In this document: one piece after another, positions 15,556 through 23,591 of the stretch
How positions within the stretch are numbered: the stretch's first letter is position 1
Layout of the letters: each line of letters begins with the position of its first letter
NCBI GenBank assembly: GCA_017848055.1
Contig: JAGALZ010000043.1
Span: 1 to 34,823 of the forward strand
Direction: 5' to 3'
DNA length: 34,823 nt
DNA from: Oscillospiraceae bacterium
GTDB taxonomy: Bacteria; Bacillota; Clostridia; Oscillospirales; Ruminococcaceae
The notes under the pieces: model-generated
What the model was told of the DNA's origin: nothing
Seen by the model: the letters and a program-made list of their open reading frames with translations, nothing else
Database searches by the model: none
Program-made: the position numbers and the translations under genes

Positions 15556-16644
15556 TTATTTAGCCAGGCTGCGGCGTTTATGGCGACGGACACGGTTGAT
15601 ATGTCTTTCGAAGTCGCCGTCCAAGATAAGCTTAGCGATAAGGAGCTGAACGAAGGTTGGCACGGTGCAGGAATAGAAGCCGAGTTTTTCGGAAAATCTT
15701 TCTGCGAGGTTCTGAGGCAAGACCATATAGCCGACTCTCATTGAGGGGGAGATAGTCTTTGAAAAGCTGTTCATATAGATAACGTTATCGTTATCGGAAA
15801 GCGAGAACACGGTTTCTTCGGGCTTATGGGATACGGAGAACTCCGACTCAAAGTCGTCCTCGACTATGTATTTTCCTTTTCTGCTTGCCCATCTGACATA
15901 CTCGTGGCGTTTTGATGCTGAGGCGGTAACACCGCTCGGGAAGCTTCGGTACGGGGTGATATGCAAGACATCGGCATTAGATTTTTTCAGCTTCCGGCTG
16001 TCAATTCCGTCGTGGGAAAGAGGCAGCATTTCGAGAACAACGTCGGCGGCTTTATACACCTGCTCGATTTTCTTATACGAGGGCGCTTCGATTGCAAAGG
16101 TTTTATCTCTTCCGATAAGCTCGACGATAAGTCCGTAGAGGTATTCAGAGCCTGAGCCGACAACAATCTGCGACGGACTTGCCTTTATTCCACGGCTTGC
16201 GGCAAGGTAGCGGCTTATCGCTTCACGGAGCTCCTTTCTCCCTATATTCTCGGAACGTTCCAGAATTCCTTCGCCCATTTCGGAGATTACGCTTCGCATA
16301 GCCTTGGCGAGCGTCGAAAACGGAAACTGCCCCTCTTCGTGCGAAATGCTGTCCTTGCGAACAACTACCGTCGGCTCTGACTTAACACCTGCAAATCCAT
16401 CGTCACGACTGAAAATGTTGAAATATCCGCTTCGCTCTCTCGCCTCTATATATCCCTCGTCACACAAGAGCGAATATGCGTGCTCGACGGTTATCGTGCT
16501 TACCGAAACCTCTTCGGCAATTGTCCGCTTTGATGGGAGCTTTGCACCAAACGGGTAAATCCCTCCAACGATGTCCTCTCGGAGCTGTTTATATAGCTGG
16601 AGATATGCGGGTGAGCCCTCTTGTTTTGAAATTACGTACTTCAT
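15556..16644 (-). CDS. MocR/PdxR-type GntR-aminotransferase regulator, C-terminally shortened
   Basis: Residues ~10-78 are a GntR winged helix (LQLYKQLREDIVGGIYPFGAKLPSKRTIA). Residues ~100-345 are a fold-type I aminotransferase-like domain with the PLP lysine K296 in SFSKTISPSMRVGYM and the paired acidic EDDFESEF near 262-269. MocR proteins are usually ~450-480 residues; this one stops after RHINRVRRHKRRSLAK at 362, so most of the small C-terminal domain is missing. The repeat copy at 15299-15509 begins 47 bp past the stop, which suggests loss by insertion or deletion. Divergence from pyridoxal kinase fits a PdxR role sensing PLP. Whether it is still functional is uncertain. Confidence 0.8.
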   Translation of the reverse strand: MKYVISKQEGSPAYLQLYKQLREDIVGGIYPFGAKLPSKRTIAEEVSVSTITVEHAYSLLCDEGYIEARERSGYFNIFSRDDGFAGVKSEPTVVVRKDSISHEEGQFPFSTLAKAMRSVISEMGEGILERSENIGRKELREAISRYLAASRGIKASPSQIVVGSGSEYLYGLIVELIGRDKTFAIEAPSYKKIEQVYKAADVVLEMLPLSHDGIDSRKLKKSNADVLHITPYRSFPSGVTASASKRHEYVRWASRKGKYIVEDDFESEFSVSHKPEETVFSLSDNDNVIYMNSFSKTISPSMRVGYMVLPQNLAERFSEKLGFYSCTVPTFVQLLIAKLILDGDFERHINRVRRHKRRSLAK

Positions 16645-16694
16645 CTGGTTATATAAAAATGTTCCTTTCTGACTATTTTAATATTATCAGATTT

Positions 16695-16723
16695 ATTATA
16701 TACTATATTTTGCAATAATTCAA
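16695..16723 (-). promoter_or_regulatory. Promoter of the MocR/PdxR gene
   Basis: TTGAAT (16718-16723), 17 bp, TATAAT (16695-16700) on the minus strand. The same AT-rich 90-bp gap must also hold the promoter for the divergent kinase (candidate -10 boxes TATACT/TATATT near 16699-16710), so the two genes probably share operator sites. Confidence 0.6.
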
Positions 16724-16735
16724 GGGGGGATTTTC

Positions 16736-17581
16736 TTGCCGCACAATCATCAGAAAAAAATAGCTGTTATAAACGACTTCTGCGGATTCGGACGCTGCTC
16801 ACTGGCGGTATCCATTCCGATAATCTCGGCAATGAAGGTGCAGTGCTGTCCCCTGCCGACCTCGGTTTTCTCAAACCACACGGGCTTTGAGAGCTTTTAC
16901 TACACCGATTTTACAAGACACATGGGGTCTTATGCTGACGAGTGGAAAAAGCTTAACCTGAAGTTTTCAGGCATTCTGACAGGCTTTTTAGGCTCGCCTA
17001 CTCAGATAGGCATTGTTGAGGACTTTCTCAGAAAATTCAAGTCCGGTGATACTATAACTGTCATTGACCCTGTTATGGGCGACTACGGAAACCTTTATCC
17101 GACCTACTCTCCCGAGCTTGCAAGAAAGATGAAGAATCTTGTGCCGTATGCGGATATTCTGACTCCGAATCTTACCGAGGCCTGCATTCTGACCTCGACT
17201 CCGTACAATCCTCAGATAAGCTCCGAGGGACTCAGGCTCCTTTGCGAGAGGCTGAGCGATATGGGTCCTGCGAAAATTGTGATTTCGGGAATCGACAGAG
17301 GCGACGACCTTGAAAACTTCGTATATGAAAAAGACAAGCAGGCGGTTTCTGTTTACTGCCACAAGGTTGGGCCTTGCCGCTCGGGAACGGGTGACGTGTT
17401 CTCCTCGATGATTGCGGCAGATGCTGTGAACGGAGTTGATTTTATGGACTCGGTTCACCACGCTTCAGACTTTATCGCAAGGGTATTAAGACGCACGCTG
17501 GAGCTTGATTTGCCGAAAACTGACGGGCTTTGCTTCGAGGAGCTTCTTTGCGAGATAGGTGATGGTTACAATGAAAAATAA
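16736..17581 (+). CDS. pdxK: Pyridoxal/pyridoxamine kinase
   Basis: A 281-residue ribokinase-fold enzyme (PdxK/PdxY type) that phosphorylates B6 vitamers to salvage PLP. Markers are IAVINDFCGFGRCSLAVSIP at the N-terminus, LPTSVFSNHTGF, ITVIDPVMGDYGNLY (magnesium/ATP site), DILTPNLTEA, and the catalytic GPCRSGTGDVFSS anion hole with Asp in GTGD near 222. The start is TTG at 16736, preceded by AAGGGGGGA at good spacing; no ATG is available before the conserved core, so this looks like a true TTG start. The gene is divergent from the MocR regulator and overlaps or abuts the ECF S-component gene, together a B6 salvage unit. Confidence 0.9.
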   Translation: MPHNHQKKIAVINDFCGFGRCSLAVSIPIISAMKVQCCPLPTSVFSNHTGFESFYYTDFTRHMGSYADEWKKLNLKFSGILTGFLGSPTQIGIVEDFLRKFKSGDTITVIDPVMGDYGNLYPTYSPELARKMKNLVPYADILTPNLTEACILTSTPYNPQISSEGLRLLCERLSDMGPAKIVISGIDRGDDLENFVYEKDKQAVSVYCHKVGPCRSGTGDVFSSMIAADAVNGVDFMDSVHHASDFIARVLRRTLELDLPKTDGLCFEELLCEIGDGYNEK

Positions 17582-18068
17582 AAAGCTGAAAATGATGTGT
17601 ATGTCGGGACTTTGGGCAGCCGTTGTGTTCGTGTTCACGGCATATCTCCACATACCGAGCCACGTCGGCTACACCCATGTCGGCGACGGATTTATATATC
17701 TTGCCGCCTGCATAATGCCGCTTCCGTACGCAGTTTTTATCGGTGCGTGCGGCGGTCTTCTTGCTGATGTTCTGAGCGGCTTTGCAGTCTGGGCACCCGC
17801 TACTGTAATCATTAAGGCGGCAACCGTGCTTTTCTTTTCATGCAAGACTCGCAAAATCACCGGCACCCGAAATCTCATCGCACTCGTTCCTGCAGCTTTG
17901 GTCTGCACGGGCGGATACTACCTTTACGACGCTCTTATAATCGGAAGCTTCACCTCCGCACTCGCCGGAATCCCCGGCTATGTCACACAGTCTGTAATGA
18001 GTAGCGTGCTTTTCGTGCTCTGCGGCGCTATGCTCGATAAAACTAATATCAAAAATTCCCTTAAGTAA
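17571..18068 (+). CDS. ECF transporter S component, probably for a B6 vitamer
   Basis: A 165-residue membrane protein with about five or six helices: MMCMSGLWAAVVFVFTAYL, THVGDGFIYLAACIMPLPYA, GACGGLLADVLSGFAVWAPA, LIALVPAALVCTGGYYLYDA and YVTQSVMSSVLFVLCGAML. GDGFIYLAA and GGLLADVLSGF are typical of substrate-binding S components such as PdxU/ThiW-like proteins. It would join the shared EcfA/A'/T module encoded elsewhere. Coupling to pdxK (the kinase stop overlaps the start region) argues for pyridoxal, pyridoxine or pyridoxamine as ligand; this is context inference. ATG 17571 follows AGGTG at 9 bp; an ATG at 17562 is also possible. Confidence 0.75.
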   Translation: MKNKKLKMMCMSGLWAAVVFVFTAYLHIPSHVGYTHVGDGFIYLAACIMPLPYAVFIGACGGLLADVLSGFAVWAPATVIIKAATVLFFSCKTRKITGTRNLIALVPAALVCTGGYYLYDALIIGSFTSALAGIPGYVTQSVMSSVLFVLCGAMLDKTNIKNSLK

Positions 18069-18090
18069 TACAAAATCCTGTATGTGTCCA

Positions 18091-18299
18091 TTGAGGAAAA
18101 CCCTTTTGAAAAAGGGTTATTCCTCAAACTCCTTTCCTAAAACTTTTGTAATTTAATTTCAGCCCCATAGGGTACACATCAAGAGAAGCTCTGAAATTCT
18201 CGTGATTGTGATAGGTACCCTATGGGGCTGAAATCATATCAGAAGTCTTTGTAAGGGGGCTCGGGGGATAAACTTTCTTCAGAAAGGTTTCCCCCGATA
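18091..18299 (+). repeat. ~210-bp dispersed palindromic repeat, copy B
   Basis: Nearly identical to copy A at 15299-15509 over its full length. The differences are concentrated in the central loop, while the inner GAGAA/TTCTC stem is kept. It lies between the convergent ECF S-component and GH2 genes. The direct orientation of copies A and B, 2.8 kb apart, would allow recombination that deletes the B6 salvage genes. Confidence 0.9.
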
Positions 18300-18344
18300 G
18301 ACACGTACAAGCTTCTGAGGGGAGACTTGTTATGGCATCATTTA

Positions 18345-21300
18345 TCAGAAGATAAATCTGAAGGATTTGAAGTCAAAATTACTACCCGGCAGGAACATAA
18401 ATGACACGCGGCATTTTCCGCTGATGCCGTCTAGTTCAAACTGTCTTTCGGTAAAGCTTTCGGACTTTTCGAACTCGAGCAGGACTCTTTTTTCGCTGTC
18501 GCTTACAAACACGGCGTGGATGCTGTTGAGCTCAAGGCTTGACCTGCCTGTTACGGCGATTGCCTTTGGCACTTTGTCTGTAAAATCGAACTCACCGAAG
18601 TCGAGAACTACGTTGTTTCCGATGCCTGTCACGGCATCCTCTGCGATTGTAAAGCTGTCGCCGTAGATATTGTCATTCATAAGAGCCGAAATCTCTGACG
18701 TTTCCTTTGAAGGCTTGTCGAAAACAAAGCCCTTGAGGTCGTAGCGGTTATCGGATGCAACAGTAATTGTATGCACACCTGTGAGCTTCTTTGTGAGCTT
18801 GTAGGTGTTCGGGATATAAGTCAGCCAGATTGATTTTTCCTGGTAGGAGAAATCGCCTATCAGCTCACCGTCCTTGTAAGTTCCGTCATAGAAACGGACA
18901 TCTACAGCATTGGTGCAGTTTGCGAAAATCGGGACTGTAACTGTATCGCTGCCAATTTTTCCGAAATCGACATTATCAAATGTCGCCCAGCTTCCCTTGC
19001 CCAAAAATCCTACGCCACGCTGAATGCCGTTTGCGACATTGTTTGAACGGGTGCAGAGTCCGCCTGCCACAAGCTCATATGGGTTCATTGTCGCACTTCC
19101 TATTCCGTCTGCCGAAACCTCGACCGCTGAGAGAATGTGATACTTATCTGTACCGTTCTTGCAGAGTGCTCTGACATAGAACTCTCCGTCACCGAGGCAC
19201 TTGACTGTTATCGAGTTACCTTCGCGGCTTACAATCTTAGCGAGATTTGTGTCGATACCTGCGGCGGTTGTAAGTCTGAAATCAATATCGTTTTTATAAA
19301 CTGCATTTTCGGGGTAGCAGACAGCCGTGAAGGTAATAGTGTCATTGTCCTTTGTAAAATGCCTGCTGTCGGAGTGAATTTCGATTTTACGCACGGGGAT
19401 ATCATTCTCGTAGCCCTCGCCGTAGGAGTGGTTTTCGGTAACTGCACTTATGCCCGAAATATCCTTGTCGGTCGATACTGCTTCAAGAGTAATCTGAGCG
19501 TCAGGAAGTGACGGAGATGACGCTTTCACTACTATCTCACCTGCCTGCTTCTTAGCGGCAACTATGGCTAAGAGCTTGCCTGAAAACATACGGCGTGAGG
19601 TTGTCTTGTAGTTGTCATAGTCGGTTGAGTCGCCGTTATCGAGGCCGACAAGTCTGCCTGCACCCGTAACCGACACAAACACTCTGTTGTTTGCGTTCCA
19701 GACGGGGTTTGAGTCCTTGTCAAGAGCTGAAATCTCAACAAAGATGAGGTCCTCGCCGTCTGCCGACATTGTTGTCTTATCGGGTGTAAGAGTAATGCTC
19801 GCGGTATCTGTAAAGGAGCGTTTTTCGTCCCTTGCGATTACATTTTCGTTTTCGTCATAAGCTACAGCACTGAGCACGCCCTTTTCATAGGGGAGCTTTA
19901 CATCAAGCGACAAGTCCCTGCCGTTTATATGGTCGATATTCTTTCTGCCCACTGACTTACCGTTTAAGAAAAGCTCGACACAAGGGGCATTTGACACGAC
20001 TCTTACATCAATTATCTGTCCCTCGGTAAAGTCCCAGTAAGGGTAGACATGGACAAACGGCGATTTCTTATAATCCGTCCACTCTGCACGGAAAATATAT
20101 GCGCTATCCTTTGCAAAGCCTGCTGTATCATACTGTCCGAAGTAGCTGTTTTTGGTGGAATACGGTGTCGGCTCGCCTATGTAGTCAAAGCCCGTCCAGA
20201 TAAACTGACCTGCGCAGAACTGAGCGTCTCTGTCGTCTGCGATACAGGTTTCGGTGCTTTTTGCGGCAAAACCGGGGCGGCTGTTTCCGAGGGCTGAGCA
20301 CTGCTCGTCGTCCTCGCTTAAAATATCCTTTTCAAACGGGAAGTGGTAAATTCCACGGCTTTGCACAACCGACGATGTTTCACTTCCGTAAATCATCCAG
20401 TCGGGATGCTCCTTGTGGTGCTCATTATAGAGCCTTTCGTTATAGTTATAGCCCGCAAGCTTTACTATATCCGCACACTTCTGTGCATTCTCCCACGGCA
20501 TATAATTTGAACCGATAGTCACATAGCCGTTGCCACGTGGGTCGTGCTGTTTTACAAGCGATGTTAAAAGACTTGTGACTTCCTGACCACGTTCCGAGGC
20601 GTGGGTGTCGTAAATTTCGTTTCCGATACTCCAGCCGATAACGCATGGGTGGTTTCTGTCACGTCTTACCCAGCTTGCCACATCCTTATCTACCCACTCG
20701 GGGAAAAATCTTGCGTAGTCGTAGGTGGTCTTTGGCTTTTCCCACATATCGAAGGCTTCGCTTAAAATCAGATATCCCATCTCGTCTGCAAGCTCGCAAA
20801 GCTCCTTTGCAGGCATATTATGGCTTGTTCTGATTGCGTTGATTCCAATCTCACGAAACTTTACAAGCTTTCTTCTCATTGCGTGCTTATTGAATGCAGC
20901 GCCGAGTGAGCCGAGGTCGTGGTGCTCGCAGGCACCGTGGAGCTTTACGTGTTTTCCGTTGAGGAAAAATCCCTTATCGGTTGTAAACTCGATTGTTCTG
21001 AAGCCGAAGCGTGTATTCTCTGTGTGCACAGCCTCGCCGTTATCAAAAAGTGTTGTTTCAAGAATATAGAGGTACGGGTTTTCTATGTCCCACGGAATTA
21101 CTCCCTCAAGCTTTATATTGCAGGTTTCCTCGACTTTTGTACAATCATAGCTGTACTCACACAAAATTTTTCCGTTATCCAGCACCTTATGTAAGACGCT
21201 GAGGTTCTGCACGGGCTTGTTTTCGGGACTTACAACCTCGGTGGTAACTGTGAGCGAGCCGTCGGCTGAAGCAGATATATATATTCCGTTCGACGGAATA

Positions 21301-21728
21301 TGAGTCTGATTGTACATTTTGAGGTGGACATTTCTGAAAATTCCTGCTCCCGAGTACCATCTGGAGTTCGGGGCTCTGTGGTCGACGCTTACCGCAATGA
21401 GATTTTCGCCCTCACGGAGAAGCTCTGTTATATCAAACTCAAATGCCGAGTAGCCGTATTTCCACTCACCTGCAAGCTTTCCGTTTACATAAACCTTGCT
21501 GTCCATATAAACGCCGTCGAAGCAGATTGATACTCTCCTTTGCTCGTTTATATATGTAAAGCTTTTACGATACCAGCCTCTTGAGGTTTCGTAAAGATTA
21601 TCCGTGTCAAAAATCAGCCAGTCGTGAGGAATATCGACATGCTTCCAATCCAGGCTGTCAGAGTATTCCGTGTCGATTTCGGTCTTGGTAAACTCCCAAT
21701 TATCGTTGAAAATGATTACATCGTTCAT
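18345..21728 (-). CDS. Large GH2 beta-galactosidase-like enzyme
   Basis: A 1127-residue enzyme. An N-terminal jelly roll (~1-170: FNDNWEFTK, PHDWLIFDTD, RGWYRKSFTY) is followed by an Ig-like domain and a GH2 barrel from about 270 (KLHGACEHHDLGSLGAAFN, INAIRTSHNMP). The acid/base is Glu in GWSIGNEIYD (~371) and the nucleophile Glu in YGSETSS (~449); GQFIWTGFDYIGEPTPY follows. Beyond ~600 there is a DUF4982-type domain, a bacterial Ig-like region (TLTPDKTTMSADGEDLIFVE), and two C-terminal CBM6-like sandwiches ending DFKSFRFIF. No signal peptide is seen, so it is likely intracellular despite the binding modules. ATG 21728 has AAAGGAG. Substrate is probably a beta-galactoside, but GH2 also includes glucuronidases and others. 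Confidence 0.85.
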   Translation of the reverse strand: MNDVIIFNDNWEFTKTEIDTEYSDSLDWKHVDIPHDWLIFDTDNLYETSRGWYRKSFTYINEQRRVSICFDGVYMDSKVYVNGKLAGEWKYGYSAFEFDITELLREGENLIAVSVDHRAPNSRWYSGAGIFRNVHLKMYNQTHIPSNGIYISASADGSLTVTTEVVSPENKPVQNLSVLHKVLDNGKILCEYSYDCTKVEETCNIKLEGVIPWDIENPYLYILETTLFDNGEAVHTENTRFGFRTIEFTTDKGFFLNGKHVKLHGACEHHDLGSLGAAFNKHAMRRKLVKFREIGINAIRTSHNMPAKELCELADEMGYLILSEAFDMWEKPKTTYDYARFFPEWVDKDVASWVRRDRNHPCVIGWSIGNEIYDTHASERGQEVTSLLTSLVKQHDPRGNGYVTIGSNYMPWENAQKCADIVKLAGYNYNERLYNEHHKEHPDWMIYGSETSSVVQSRGIYHFPFEKDILSEDDEQCSALGNSRPGFAAKSTETCIADDRDAQFCAGQFIWTGFDYIGEPTPYSTKNSYFGQYDTAGFAKDSAYIFRAEWTDYKKSPFVHVYPYWDFTEGQIIDVRVVSNAPCVELFLNGKSVGRKNIDHINGRDLSLDVKLPYEKGVLSAVAYDENENVIARDEKRSFTDTASITLTPDKTTMSADGEDLIFVEISALDKDSNPVWNANNRVFVSVTGAGRLVGLDNGDSTDYDNYKTTSRRMFSGKLLAIVAAKKQAGEIVVKASSPSLPDAQITLEAVSTDKDISGISAVTENHSYGEGYENDIPVRKIEIHSDSRHFTKDNDTITFTAVCYPENAVYKNDIDFRLTTAAGIDTNLAKIVSREGNSITVKCLGDGEFYVRALCKNGTDKYHILSAVEVSADGIGSATMNPYELVAGGLCTRSNNVANGIQRGVGFLGKGSWATFDNVDFGKIGSDTVTVPIFANCTNAVDVRFYDGTYKDGELIGDFSYQEKSIWLTYIPNTYKLTKKLTGVHTITVASDNRYDLKGFVFDKPSKETSEISALMNDNIYGDSFTIAEDAVTGIGNNVVLDFGEFDFTDKVPKAIAVTGRSSLELNSIHAVFVSDSEKRVLLEFEKSESFTERQFELDGISGKCRVSFMFLPGSNFDFKSFRFIF

Positions 21729-21756
21729 AGGATTATCTCCTTTCATATTCCATTAT

Positions 21757-21785
21757 AATATATCATAATAATCTCATATTTACAA
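21757..21785 (-). promoter_or_regulatory. Promoter of the GH2 gene
   Basis: TTGTAA (21780-21785), 17 bp, TATATT (21757-21762) on the minus strand, about 29 bp before the ATG. The overlapping TATAAT at 21752-21757 is an alternative -10. Confidence 0.5.
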
Positions 21786-21839
21786 TACACCAAATGACGA
21801 AATATCGCTCTCCTTTTTGTATATATGTCGCAACTGCCA

Positions 21840-21853
21840 CGATAATATTATCG
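21840..21853. promoter_or_regulatory. Perfect 14-bp palindrome upstream of the GH2 promoter
   Basis: CGATAATATTATCG, fully palindromic, 55 bp upstream of the -35 of the GH2 gene and 30 bp past the ptsI terminator. The position fits a site for a dimeric activator or repressor of the galactosidase. No cognate regulator is adjacent. Confidence 0.35.
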
Positions 21854-21882
21854 CAGATATAATAAATTTAAACAGTAAAATA

Positions 21883-21900
21883 GTCTGCCCGAAGGCAGAC
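21883..21900 (-). terminator. Terminator after ptsI
   Basis: A 7-bp stem GTCTGCC/GGCAGAC with a TTCG loop as read on the minus strand, 17 bp past the ptsI stop, followed by a weak ATTTTACTGTTT tract. Confidence 0.6.
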
Positions 21901-21916
21901 CGCTTGATTTAAAAAA

Positions 21917-23560
21917 TTATTCCTGTATTTCTTTTGCATGGCTCTTTCTGACGGCGGCTCTCACCTTGAGCACAAAGGTCGGCGAAACCGACAGCTCGTC
22001 CACTCCCATACTGATAAACTGCTGTGTAAGAGAAGTATCTGCAGCAAGCTCTCCGCATATTCCTACCCACCTTCCGAAGTGGTGAGCGTTTTGCACGGTC
22101 ATATCTATAAGCTGCAAAACAGCCTCGTGGTGGGTGTCACAAAACGGCTCTACATTCGGGTTTTGTCTGTCGCAGGCAAGCGTATATTGGATAAGGTCGT
22201 TTGTTCCTATACTGAAAAAATCGACCATAGGAGCAAGTCGGTGGCTGATAAGTGCGGCGGCGGGAGTTTCAATCATTATGCCAAGCTCTGTAAGCTCCGA
22301 GTATTCGATATTCTCGTCTTTAAGCTCTGACTTAATCTCCTCGCAGATTTGAAGGATTCTTTCAAGCTCCCAGACGTTTGCTATCATAGGGAACATTATC
22401 CCCAGCTTTCCGAAAGCTGAGGCTCGTAGCAGTGCCCTGAGCTGTACTCTGAACACCTGCGGATTGCTAAGGCACAATCTTATAGCACGGACACCCAGAG
22501 CCGGATTTTCTTCCTTGGGCATATTGAAGTAATCGCATTGCTTATCTGCGCCGATATCCAGTGTTCTGATAATAACCTTTTTGCCTGCCATGCTTTCGAG
22601 AACACGCTTATATATGCCGAACTGCTCGTCCTCGGTGGGATAATCGTTTCTTTCAAGAAAAAGAAATTCGCTTCTGAAAAGTCCTATTCCCTCGGCATCA
22701 TTGAGCAGTACGGCACCTATATTATCGACGCTTCCGATATTTGCAAAGACGTTGATTTTCTTACCGTCGGTTGTGATACTGTCCTTGCCCTTGAGCTTTT
22801 GCAGAAGCTCTTTTTTCTCCTGCTCCTGAGCATGCTTTGCTTCTGCATCCTGCACAGTTTTCTCGTCGGGATTGAGTATAAACTCACCTGTAAAGCCGTC
22901 AACCACCGCAACATCGCCGTCCTTGACCGATGACAAAAACTCCTCTCCGACTCCGATAATTGCGGGAATGTTCATATTCCTTGCAAGGATTGCGGTATGG
23001 GAATTTGTTGAGCCGTGGGCTGTTACGAATGCAAGCACCTTGTCTTTATCGAGCGATACAGTTTCGCTCGGTGCCAAATCGTCGGCACATATTATCACTG
23101 GTTCGTTTGTGTTGTCCTCTCCTGATGTGCTTCTCATAAGGCAGCTTATAATCCGGTTTGAAATATCACGGACATCCGCCGACCTTGCCTGCATATAGGC
23201 ATCATCCATAGCCGCAAACATCTCCGCAAAGTTATCGCCCATTATTGCAACGGCATATTCCGCATTGACTTTTTGCGTTACAATCATATCGGCGATTGCT
23301 TCGTTATAGTCCTCGTCCTCAACCATCATTGTATGAATCTCGAAGATTGCCGCATTTGTTTCTCCGACCTCCTCCAGGGCTTTTTTATAAATCTCATTGA
23401 GCTGTGCAATTGCCTCAGCTTTTGCCGCCTGAAGTCTGTCAAGCTCGCCGTTTATATCCTCGACCTTCTCACGCTTGACTTTAAGCTCCTGTCTTTTGAA
23501 AACAGCTATCTTTCCGACTGCAACTGCGCTGTAGACTCCCTTGCCCCGAAACTTCAGCAT
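21917..23560 (-). CDS. ptsI: PTS enzyme I (phosphoenolpyruvate-protein phosphotransferase)
   Basis: A 547-residue cytoplasmic enzyme that takes phosphate from PEP and passes it to HPr. The phospho-His is about residue 188 in GSTNSHTAILARNMNIPAIIG. The C-terminal PEP-binding barrel shows DAEGIGLFRSEFLFLER, KVIIRTLDIGADKQ, NPALGVRAIRLCL, GIMIETPAAAL, FFSIGTNDLIQY and the catalytic Cys in WVGICGELAAD. Length is near the usual 570. ATG 23560 has AAAGGAG; the open frame six codons further has none. It sits 32 bp after malQ with a mapP-like gene before that, and no HPr or enzyme II gene is in the window. Confidence 0.93.
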   Translation of the reverse strand: MLKFRGKGVYSAVAVGKIAVFKRQELKVKREKVEDINGELDRLQAAKAEAIAQLNEIYKKALEEVGETNAAIFEIHTMMVEDEDYNEAIADMIVTQKVNAEYAVAIMGDNFAEMFAAMDDAYMQARSADVRDISNRIISCLMRSTSGEDNTNEPVIICADDLAPSETVSLDKDKVLAFVTAHGSTNSHTAILARNMNIPAIIGVGEEFLSSVKDGDVAVVDGFTGEFILNPDEKTVQDAEAKHAQEQEKKELLQKLKGKDSITTDGKKINVFANIGSVDNIGAVLLNDAEGIGLFRSEFLFLERNDYPTEDEQFGIYKRVLESMAGKKVIIRTLDIGADKQCDYFNMPKEENPALGVRAIRLCLSNPQVFRVQLRALLRASAFGKLGIMFPMIANVWELERILQICEEIKSELKDENIEYSELTELGIMIETPAAALISHRLAPMVDFFSIGTNDLIQYTLACDRQNPNVEPFCDTHHEAVLQLIDMTVQNAHHFGRWVGICGELAADTSLTQQFISMGVDELSVSPTFVLKVRAAVRKSHAKEIQE

Positions 23561-23591
23561 AGTATTATCTCCTTTCATAATTATTGCTCAC

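Noticed and set aside
16736..16741. pdxK being 5'-truncated because it lacks ATG
   Set aside because: The TTG at 16736 has a strong ribosome binding site and the conserved N-terminal kinase motif follows within ten residues.
11565..18299. CRISPR array from repeated palindromes
   Set aside because: The repeats are ~210 bp, kilobases apart, in both orientations and separated by genes; no short regular spacers.
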